Part shown: positions 43,369 to 50,295 of the stretch, piece by piece
Numbering within the stretch: the stretch's first letter is position 1
Layout: each line of letters starts with the position of its first letter
Source of the DNA: Pseudomonas sp. CFII64
GTDB lineage: Bacteria; Pseudomonadota; Gammaproteobacteria; Pseudomonadales; Pseudomonadaceae
DNA length: 64,000 nucleotides
Direction of reading: 5' to 3'
NCBI RefSeq assembly: GCF_000416235.1
Contig: NZ_ATLO01000051.1
Coordinates: forward strand, 62,001 to 126,000
Translations under genes and position numbers: made by a program
The notes under the pieces: generated by a model
Told to the model about the DNA's origin: nothing
The model's database searches: none
The model's input: only the letters and a program-made list of their open reading frames with translations

Positions 43369-44409
43369 ATGGTGCGTCTATGTGCACTGCTGCTGATTTG
43401 TTTGTTCGACGGCTTGATTTCGGTGCAGATACAGGCGGCCGAAACCTGGAGCGTTGGCTTTCATCAGATCGATTTTCCCGATCCACTGGATTCACAACCG
43501 ATGCACGCCATCGCCTTTTATCCGTCGACCGACGAGGAGCAGGTGAGCAAGGTCCAGGGCTACGCCATTGAAGCCGCCCAGGACGCACACATTGCAATGG
43601 GCCGCTTTCCACTTCTGGTGCTCTCTCACGGCAACACCGGCACACCGCTCGCGCTGCACGATCTGGCGACGTCGCTGGCTCGGCAAGGCTTTGTCGTCGT
43701 CGCGGTGATCCATCCGGGCGACAATTATCTCGACCACAGCCGCCTCGGCAGCCTGAGCAACCTTTATGGGCGACCCTTGCAGGTTTCGGAAGCGATCAGT
43801 GCGGCGCTGCTTGACCCCATGCTGGCGCCTTACCTGAGTGCCAATCAGGTCGGCGTCATTGGCTATTCGGCCGGCGGCGAAACGGCATTGATCCTCGCCG
43901 GCGCGCAACCGGACCTGCAGCGTCTGCGCAAATATTGCCTGGACCGCCCGCAGGATCGAGACGCCTGCAAGACTCAGGGTGAACTGCTGGCCGACCGGGA
44001 TGATCTCAGCCCGCAGGCCGATCCCCGGGTTGGCGCACTGATGTTGATGGCACCGCTCAGTCTGATGTTTGGCCGTACCACACTGGGCGATGTTCATGTG
44101 CCGGTATTGATGTACAGCGGCGACGGCGACGAATTGCTGGCCATCGACATGAACGCCGATGCCCTGGCGCGCAAGTTGCCGCAAACCCCGGATTACAAGC
44201 TATTGGCCGGGGCAGGGCACTTTGTGTTCATGGCGCCTTGCACAGACGAACAGCGAGCGACCATGCCGATCGTCTGTACCGATCGGGAAGGCGTGGATCG
44301 GGAAGATATCCATCGCAACCTGAGCGCCGAAGCCGTGCGTTTTTTTGAAGAGGTGCTGGGCATGCCTGAGCTTGCTCACACCGGCATGCAGACCGCGCAT
44401 CAGCAATGA
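43369..44409 (+). CDS. Secreted alpha/beta hydrolase (dienelactone hydrolase-like)
   Basis: A 346-residue exported hydrolase. A signal peptide (MVRLCALLLICLFDGLISVQIQAA, about 24 residues in two hydrophobic parts) precedes an alpha/beta hydrolase fold with oxyanion strand LLVLSHGNTGTPL, nucleophile Ser in IGYSAGGETAL and the catalytic His in LAGAGHFVFMAP. An insert with paired cysteines (YCLDRPQDRDACK) may carry a disulfide. It resembles predicted periplasmic dienelactone-hydrolase or PAF-acetylhydrolase-like proteins. Substrate unknown. It is transcribed alone. Confidence 0.85.
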   Translation: MVRLCALLLICLFDGLISVQIQAAETWSVGFHQIDFPDPLDSQPMHAIAFYPSTDEEQVSKVQGYAIEAAQDAHIAMGRFPLLVLSHGNTGTPLALHDLATSLARQGFVVVAVIHPGDNYLDHSRLGSLSNLYGRPLQVSEAISAALLDPMLAPYLSANQVGVIGYSAGGETALILAGAQPDLQRLRKYCLDRPQDRDACKTQGELLADRDDLSPQADPRVGALMLMAPLSLMFGRTTLGDVHVPVLMYSGDGDELLAIDMNADALARKLPQTPDYKLLAGAGHFVFMAPCTDEQRATMPIVCTDREGVDREDIHRNLSAEAVRFFEEVLGMPELAHTGMQTAHQQ

Positions 44410-44455
44410 TATTCAGACAGCGATGATTTGATGTCGCGGCCAGCAGGCTGCCGGA

Positions 44456-45118
44456 TCAAGCCGGACTGCTACTCAGCGTTCGCAAGTAATCACCAAAACC
44501 GCCCTGGGCGCGAGCATTGAGTCGCATGCTGGTGGTCACACGCGGGCGGCAACTCCAGGCGATACGTGCGCCGCTCATCTCCAACTGACGGATCAGTTGA
44601 ACGTCTTCGTGACAGGCCAGCGGCGGAAATCCTCCGGCGCGCAGGTACGCTGCGGCACTCACGCCCAGATTGGCACCGTGGATATGCCGGTGGTCGTCGC
44701 GATGCTCATAATGCTGTTGGTAGCGGATTTGCGCGTGTTCAGGAATATCCTTGTCCCACTGGCCCGGGGTAACGGTGCCGCACACCGCATCGGCGTCCAG
44801 CGCCAGCTGTTCCACCAGCCAGTCTTCGGCAACGGTGCTGTCGCCATCGGTGCAGGCGATCCACCGAGCGCCAAGGTCCAGTAGATACTGCGCGCCGGCC
44901 GCACGGGTCTGGCCGACGTTACGCGCCAGGACTTCGAGGATCGCGACCGGATAGCCACGAGCAATCTCGGCCGAGGCATCGGAGCAGCTGTCGAGCACGG
45001 CCAGGACTACCACCTGTTCGCCGGCGAGGGTTGGATGCTGACCCGCTCGCAGCACGGTTTCCAGACATGCGCCCAGCAGCTGCTCCTCGTTATGCACGGG
45101 AATGAGTACGCCAATCAT
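44456..45118 (-). CDS. Family 2 glycosyltransferase
   Basis: A 220-residue GT2 enzyme. The GT-A fold starts with GVLIPVHNEEQLLGACLETV, and the metal-binding DXD-type motif is CTDGDSTV. A later acceptor-side motif is HIHGANLGVSAAAYLRAGGF with CHEDVQLIRQLE. No membrane helix is seen, so it acts in the cytosol. ATG at 45118 overlaps the methyltransferase stop (ATGA). It is the last gene of the four-gene module behind glgX and probably adds a sugar to the unknown product. Confidence 0.9.
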   Translation of the reverse strand: MIGVLIPVHNEEQLLGACLETVLRAGQHPTLAGEQVVVLAVLDSCSDASAEIARGYPVAILEVLARNVGQTRAAGAQYLLDLGARWIACTDGDSTVAEDWLVEQLALDADAVCGTVTPGQWDKDIPEHAQIRYQQHYEHRDDHRHIHGANLGVSAAAYLRAGGFPPLACHEDVQLIRQLEMSGARIAWSCRPRVTTSMRLNARAQGGFGDYLRTLSSSPA

Positions 45119-45729
45119 CGAAGATGCTCCCTTTGCGCGACTGACGTAGCGTCTCGGCTCCACACATCGAGCAGGAAGTCAGGTTCCTGATGATTGAAAA
45201 TCGGTAGCATGCCCAGACGATCCTGAAGGACTGCGTGCACCTGCTCGGCGTTCATCGGGCAGCCGTCTATCTGCGGCCGCCAGTGGCAAGCGAGCAGTTG
45301 GCCGTCCTGAGTCAGTGATTGCAACGCGCGATCAATCCAGAGCTGCAGGTCACGCTCATCCAGGTAGTAACCCAATTCGCTGAGCACGATCAGGTCGAAC
45401 TGACCTGTCGGCCACTGTTGCGGCAGACGGCCATGCATCACGCTGGCATGGCTGAAACCGGCAAGGCGTTCTCGTGCCAGCTCGACCGCTGGCATGCAGG
45501 TGTCACAACAGACCAGACGCTCGCACCGCGTGGCCAGAGCCGCGCTGAGTTCGCCGTTGGCGCACCCAGGTTCAAAAATATGTTGGTAACGTTCTTTGGG
45601 CAGGGCAGCGAGGGTCAACGCGCGCTTGCGGCGTTCATACCAGCGTTTTTTAAACGCCCACGGGTCGTCGTTGCCGTTAAACAGTGCGTCGAAATAATCA
45701 TCATCGACACTTGAGGATTGACGATTCAC
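45115..45729 (-). CDS. NodS-like SAM-dependent methyltransferase
   Basis: A 204-residue class I methyltransferase similar to NodS family proteins, which N-methylate deacetylated amino sugars in rhizobia. The N-terminus DDYFDALFNGNDDPWAFKKRWYE is characteristic, followed by SAM-binding IFEPGCANGELSAAL. GTG at 45729 overlaps the PIG-L stop (GTGA). Pairing with a PIG-L deacetylase upstream makes an amino-sugar N-modification plausible (inference). Confidence 0.9.
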   Translation of the reverse strand: MNRQSSSVDDDYFDALFNGNDDPWAFKKRWYERRKRALTLAALPKERYQHIFEPGCANGELSAALATRCERLVCCDTCMPAVELARERLAGFSHASVMHGRLPQQWPTGQFDLIVLSELGYYLDERDLQLWIDRALQSLTQDGQLLACHWRPQIDGCPMNAEQVHAVLQDRLGMLPIFNHQEPDFLLDVWSRDATSVAQREHLR

Positions 45730-46484
45730 AGGAACACCACTTCAAAGGGGCGTAGCAGTCGTTCCAATACCGAGGGTGGCAAAACCGGCGGCAAGCCGAT
45801 CAGTGGATCGCCCTCAAGCTGACTGGCGAAGGCATGCGCCGCATGACGCTTGCGTGCGGTCGTCATCGGGTCGAGGAGGATCTTGCGCGCCCGATCCCAA
45901 GGCAGACGTTCGTCTTCGGGATCCGCCCAATGCCAGGCCCAGATGGGCACCTCATGAAATTGCGCGCCCACTGCGGCGGCGGCGCGAGCACTGGCACGCC
46001 CAACGGCTTCATGATCGGTATGCCCATCCATGGCCCATGTCGCAAACACCACGTCGGTGGGGCGCAGGTAGCGTTCAAGAAAGGCAACCAGTTCGTCCTC
46101 CTGTTCGGCGACCGCGCTATCGCTGAACCCACCGCGAATCCATTGCAGGCTGTGCAAAGGAACATCCAGGCGACGCAAGGCCTCGGCGCTTTCCTGAGGG
46201 CGAATAACGCTCAGGCGCTCGGTTGTCCATGTTTGCGAGCCAGGATGGCTGCCACTGCCGTCGGTGATGGAGATCAGCTTCAACTGGCGATCCAGTTGGG
46301 CAAGCTGGCGCATCAGGCCACCGCAGCCGAGGATTTCATCATCCGGATGCGGTGCAATGATGACTGCACGGGAATTGACAGGCACCAGGGCATCCACCGT
46401 GATCACGGGCAACTGAGCGAGTTTGTGCGAATTATTCCAGGCTTGCAGCGACGTTCCGCTGCCCACGATGGGATTCTCTTTCAT
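45726..46484 (-). CDS. PIG-L family deacetylase
   Basis: A 252-residue LmbE/PIG-L zinc hydrolase, which typically deacetylates N-acetylglucosaminyl groups. The Zn-binding APHPDDEILGCGG motif and the later GHTDHEAVGRA histidine are present. ATG at 46484 overlaps the acyl-CoA dehydrogenase stop (ATGA). There is no signal peptide, so it acts in the cytoplasm. Neighbours are a NodS-like methyltransferase and a glycosyltransferase, together suggesting synthesis of a modified glycan or glycolipid. Confidence 0.92.
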   Translation of the reverse strand: MKENPIVGSGTSLQAWNNSHKLAQLPVITVDALVPVNSRAVIIAPHPDDEILGCGGLMRQLAQLDRQLKLISITDGSGSHPGSQTWTTERLSVIRPQESAEALRRLDVPLHSLQWIRGGFSDSAVAEQEDELVAFLERYLRPTDVVFATWAMDGHTDHEAVGRASARAAAAVGAQFHEVPIWAWHWADPEDERLPWDRARKILLDPMTTARKRHAAHAFASQLEGDPLIGLPPVLPPSVLERLLRPFEVVFL

Positions 46485-47500
46485 AACAGCCACGTCCTTG
46501 ATGGCGGGACCGACCCAAGACGGGCGGTCAGCTGACCCAACGCCGCCAAGTCTCGTTCTGCGTGACTTTGGCGAAGAAAGACCGGCAGATCAGCGATCAA
46601 CCGGGCGAAATGCGCGTCCTTGCAATAGGGGCCAGCCCCCATCGCACGACCCACATGAGAAATAATCTGTTCAGCGCTGTTCTCGATAACCGCACGACAG
46701 CGCCGAGCCATTAGCTCGGCATTGTCGTGCGGGTTTGAATCGAGGCTGACAGCTGCTGTTTGAAGCACCGTTGACGCGCCGTGCAGCGCAACATCCACCG
46801 CACCCAGATGCGCCATCGCATGGGGTTCATCCTGCTTGATTGCCTGTTGCAGTAAACGCTGGGCAATCGCACGGGACGCGCCGTACCAGCAGGCGGCAAT
46901 TCCAATGCCGCCTTGCCAGAATCCCGGCCTGGCCAAATAAGCGCCGGGTTCCCCAACCGCCATCGCCTGAGCATTCTCGAACAGCACTTCCACGCTGCCG
47001 GTAGCGCCCATTCCAATGGCACGCCAACCGTCATTGCTGACGGTGACGCCTGCCTGATCCAGCTTGACCGCCACCAGTTGCTGGCGATCCTGCTCGTCCC
47101 AGGTCGTGATCAGTGCATGACTCAGTACCGCTGCGCCAGAACACCAGGCCTTGCGACCGTTGAGGCCCAGCGAACCCGCGTCGCGACGAACGTTGACCCT
47201 GGCCTGCGGTGGCTCGGCAGCCCACATGCCCCAGGTGCTGCCCGTGTCGGGCAGGGGAGCCTGAAGCTCATGCATGATCGCCAGAGCATCCGTATGACCT
47301 TCGAACAGTTTGCACAACCCGAGGTCGTGCCCGGCAACACAGGCCAATGCCTGCCAGCGCTCAAGTGTCTGACCGCCGGCGGGAAGTGGCAGCTGATCCA
47401 GCCGTTCATTCACCAGCGCCTGCAAGCACTCGCCCAGCGCGCGGGTATCGGCATAGCCGTGCCTGCGCCAATCGAGAAACTCGCTCAGCGCCTGGCTCAT
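46481..47500 (-). CDS. Acyl-CoA dehydrogenase family protein
   Basis: A 339-residue flavoprotein of the acyl-CoA dehydrogenase fold, shorter than the usual 380-400. Recognisable parts are the central beta domain (GLNGRKAWCSGAAVLSHALI) and the helical C-domain with GWRAIGMGATGSVEV-type loop; the usual catalytic Glu of the YEG motif is not obvious. ATGA overlap couples it to glgX upstream and to the PIG-L gene downstream. It may act on something other than an acyl-CoA. Confidence 0.82.
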   Translation of the reverse strand: MSQALSEFLDWRRHGYADTRALGECLQALVNERLDQLPLPAGGQTLERWQALACVAGHDLGLCKLFEGHTDALAIMHELQAPLPDTGSTWGMWAAEPPQARVNVRRDAGSLGLNGRKAWCSGAAVLSHALITTWDEQDRQQLVAVKLDQAGVTVSNDGWRAIGMGATGSVEVLFENAQAMAVGEPGAYLARPGFWQGGIGIAACWYGASRAIAQRLLQQAIKQDEPHAMAHLGAVDVALHGASTVLQTAAVSLDSNPHDNAELMARRCRAVIENSAEQIISHVGRAMGAGPYCKDAHFARLIADLPVFLRQSHAERDLAALGQLTARLGSVPPSRTWLL

Positions 47501-49701
47501 GGCTGCTCGTCGCGCTGCAATTCAAACAGCAGCAGGGAACGCGCCGTGACTGTGTATTCAGCACCAAAGACGAACTCTTCTTTCAGGCGTGCATCCGGCT
47601 GATTAGTGTCGAGCAGGCACGTCCAGTGAGCGCCTTCCGGCACCTGCGGCAGGGTGAAATTGACCCCGTCGTGGTGAGAGTTGACCACCAGCAGCAATGT
47701 GGCGTCGGCGCCTGGGCGACGAATACCGGTTTCCTGCGCGCGGCCATCCATCAGCATGCCCAGGCAACGCGCGTTGGCGTCTTCCCACTGGTCGATGCCC
47801 ATTTCGCTGCCGTCCGGAGACAGCCAGGTCACGTCTTTGACGCCGATTTCTTCGTTGTAATCGCCCACCAGGAAGCGGCTACGACGCAGGATCGGATAAG
47901 TCTGGCGCAGCTTGATCAGGCGTTTGACGAACTTGAGCAGCGCTTTACCGTCTTCGTCCAGATCCCAGTTGACCCAGCCAATTTCACTGTCTTGACAATA
48001 GGCGTTGTTGTTGCCATGCTGGGTACGGGCGAATTCGTCACCGGCCACCACCATCGGTGTGCCTTGAGCCAGCAGCAGCGTGGCGAAGAAGTTACGCATC
48101 TGACGCAGGCGCAGCGCGTTGATTTCCGGATCGTCAGTCGGGCCCTCGACACCATGGTTCCAGGACAGATTGTTGTTGCTGCCGTCCTGATTATTTTCGT
48201 CGTTGGCTTCGTTGTGCTTGTCGTTGTACGACACCAGGTCGTGCAGCGTGAACCCATCGTGAGCCGTGATGAAGTTCACCGAGGCCTGTGGGCGACGGCC
48301 CCGCTGATTGAACATGTTGCCCGACGCGGTCATACGGCCGGCGAAGTCGGCCAGCTGGGCTTCGTCGCCTTTCCAGAACGCCCGGACGGTGTCGCGGAAT
48401 TTGTCGTTCCACTCCATCCAGCCTGGTGGGAAACCGCCGACCTGATAACCGCCTGGGCCGCAATCCCACGGCTCGGCAATCAGCTTCACCTGGCGCAATA
48501 CAGGATCCTGACGGCAGGCAACCAGGAAGCTATGGCGCTCGTCGAAACCATCGTGGTAACGGCCGAGAATAGTCGCCAGGTCGAAACGGAAGCCGTCGAC
48601 ATGCATTTCCGTGGCCCAATAGCGCAACGAATCCGTGACCATCTGCAGTACGCAAGGGTGGCTCAGATCCAGTGTGTTGCCGGTGCCGGAATCGTTGATG
48701 TAGAAGCGTTTGTCATCAGGCATCAGGCGATAGTACGAAGCGTTGTCGATCCCGCGCATGGACAGGGTCGGGCCGAGCTCGTTACCTTCAGCGGTGTGGT
48801 TGTAGACCACATCAAGGATGACTTCCAGACCGGCGTGGTGCATGTGCGCAATCATTTCCTTGAACTCGGCGATTTTGCCGTGGGCAAGGTAGCGCGGGTC
48901 CGGAGCAAAGAAGGCAATGCTGTTGTAGCCCCAATAGTTGGTCATGCCTTTTTGCAGCAGATGCTGGTCATTGACGAAGGCATGGATCGGCAGCAGCTCG
49001 ACGGAGGTCACGCCCAGCTTGCGAATGTGTTCGATCACCGGCTCGACCATCAGGCCGGAGAACGTGCCCTTGAGTTCATCGGCCACTTCAGGGTGGCGCA
49101 TGGTGAAGCCCCGAACGTGGGTCTCATAGAGAATAGTTTTATCCCACGGCACGCTGACCCGTTGATCGCGACCCCAGGTATAGGCGGGGTCAATGACCTT
49201 GCTCTTGGGTACGAACGGCGCGCTGTCACGCTCGTCAAAGCTCAAGTCGCCGTCTTCGTGGCCAATGGTGTAGCCGAACAGGGCTTCGGACCATTTCAGC
49301 TCGCCGACCAATTGCTTGGCATACGGGTCAATCAGCAATTTGTTGTGATTGAAACGGTGACCGTTTTGCGGATCATAAGGCCCGTAGACCCGGTAGCCGT
49401 AGATCAGCCCAGGGTGTGCATCGGGCAAATAGCCGTGGTAGATCTCGTCGGTGTATTCCGGCAGCTCGATGCGTTCGAGTTCAACTTCACCGGTGGAGTC
49501 AAACAGGCAGAGTTCGACCTTGGTTGCGTTGGCCGAGAACAAGGCGAAATTGACCCCCAGACCATCCCAGCTCGCGCCGAGCGGGAAGGGCAGGCCTTCT
49601 TTGATGCGCGAGGAATTGATTTCCGGGATCGCGCTCTTCTCCTTGGTGGGCTCGCCCTTAGGGGCCTCTTTTGTTGCGGTTTTAGACTGCTGCGTGCTCA
49701 T
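47497..49701 (-). CDS. glgX: Glycogen debranching enzyme GlgX
   Basis: A 734-residue GH13 isoamylase-type debranching enzyme that hydrolyses alpha-1,6 links of alpha-glucan. It has an N-terminal CBM48 (PFPLGASWDGLGVNFALF), the GH13 regions DVVYNHTAEGNE, DGFRFDLATIL (nucleophile Asp), LIAEPWDCG (acid Glu) and TAHDGFTLHD, and a beta C-domain. About 20 extra Lys/Glu-rich residues lie at the N-terminus. It follows the DUF2934 gene by 154 bp and overlaps the acyl-CoA dehydrogenase gene by 4 nt. Confidence 0.96.
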   Translation of the reverse strand: MSTQQSKTATKEAPKGEPTKEKSAIPEINSSRIKEGLPFPLGASWDGLGVNFALFSANATKVELCLFDSTGEVELERIELPEYTDEIYHGYLPDAHPGLIYGYRVYGPYDPQNGHRFNHNKLLIDPYAKQLVGELKWSEALFGYTIGHEDGDLSFDERDSAPFVPKSKVIDPAYTWGRDQRVSVPWDKTILYETHVRGFTMRHPEVADELKGTFSGLMVEPVIEHIRKLGVTSVELLPIHAFVNDQHLLQKGMTNYWGYNSIAFFAPDPRYLAHGKIAEFKEMIAHMHHAGLEVILDVVYNHTAEGNELGPTLSMRGIDNASYYRLMPDDKRFYINDSGTGNTLDLSHPCVLQMVTDSLRYWATEMHVDGFRFDLATILGRYHDGFDERHSFLVACRQDPVLRQVKLIAEPWDCGPGGYQVGGFPPGWMEWNDKFRDTVRAFWKGDEAQLADFAGRMTASGNMFNQRGRRPQASVNFITAHDGFTLHDLVSYNDKHNEANDENNQDGSNNNLSWNHGVEGPTDDPEINALRLRQMRNFFATLLLAQGTPMVVAGDEFARTQHGNNNAYCQDSEIGWVNWDLDEDGKALLKFVKRLIKLRQTYPILRRSRFLVGDYNEEIGVKDVTWLSPDGSEMGIDQWEDANARCLGMLMDGRAQETGIRRPGADATLLLVVNSHHDGVNFTLPQVPEGAHWTCLLDTNQPDARLKEEFVFGAEYTVTARSLLLFELQRDEQP

Positions 49702-49773
49702 GGCTTATCCTGGAATTGTAGATTTACAAGGCGGCCGGGACCGCTATCGAAGCCCATGGCTTCAACAAAAAAC

Positions 49774-49827
49774 TGAAAAAAATGGGTTTGCCGCAGGGGA
49801 GGGCCGTGACCGACCTGTCCCCTGCGG
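49774..49827 (-). terminator. Possible terminator between DUF2934 gene and glgX
   Basis: A perfect 10-bp stem, CCGCAGGGGA (49791-49800) with TCCCCTGCGG (49818-49827), is followed on the minus strand after eight bases by seven T. The loop is 17 nt. It may reduce rather than stop read-through into glgX. Confidence 0.5.
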
Positions 49828-49855
49828 TCTTTAACTAACGCTGCACCCTGAGAAT

Positions 49856-50278
49856 TCAGGAAGCCGAAGGCTTGCGCGGCTTTTTAACAGCGGTTTTCGC
49901 AGGCTGTTCTGCCTGGGTCGCGGGTGTGGACTGTTTGGCCTTGGCTGCGGGAGCTGTTGCAGGCTTGGCCGCAGGTTTCGTCGCAGGCTTGACCGCCGGT
50001 GCTGCGGTGGCCTTGCTGGCGGGTTTGGTAGCTGGCTTTGACGCCGCTTTGGCGGTCGGCTTGGCGGCAGGCGCGGTTTTACCGTCAGCAGCTCCGTCGG
50101 CCTTGCTTGCCTTGGGCTTCGCTGCTTTGCCAGCCGAGGACTTTTCTGGAGCCTTCGCCTCAGCTTCGGCCAGTTTGCGGGCCATTTTCCAATGGCGCTC
50201 ATCCTGACCTTCAGGCTGGCCTTCTGATTCCCAAATCTGATACGCAAACTCGCGAATTCGTTTTTCGTCGGCACTCAT
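49856..50278 (-). CDS. DUF2934 protein with Ala/Pro/Lys-rich tail
   Basis: A 140-residue protein. Residues 1-40 are a DUF2934 domain (EKRIREFAYQIWESEGQPEG, then DERHWKMARKLAEAEA). The remaining 100 residues are low-complexity repeats of AKPA, KPAT and AAKA, resembling histone H1-like or AlgP-type tails, and end with a basic KKPRKPS. DUF2934 genes often lie among glg/tre genes in bacteria; the role is unknown. It sits between treY (17 nt) and glgX. Confidence 0.85.
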   Translation of the reverse strand: MSADEKRIREFAYQIWESEGQPEGQDERHWKMARKLAEAEAKAPEKSSAGKAAKPKASKADGAADGKTAPAAKPTAKAASKPATKPASKATAAPAVKPATKPAAKPATAPAAKAKQSTPATQAEQPAKTAVKKPRKPSAS

Positions 50279-50295
50279 CTCGACACTCCCAGGTA

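Noticed and set aside
47347..49776. 809-codon plus-strand open frame opposite glgX
   Set aside because: Antisense shadow of an intact GlgX; no ribosome binding site and unusual composition.
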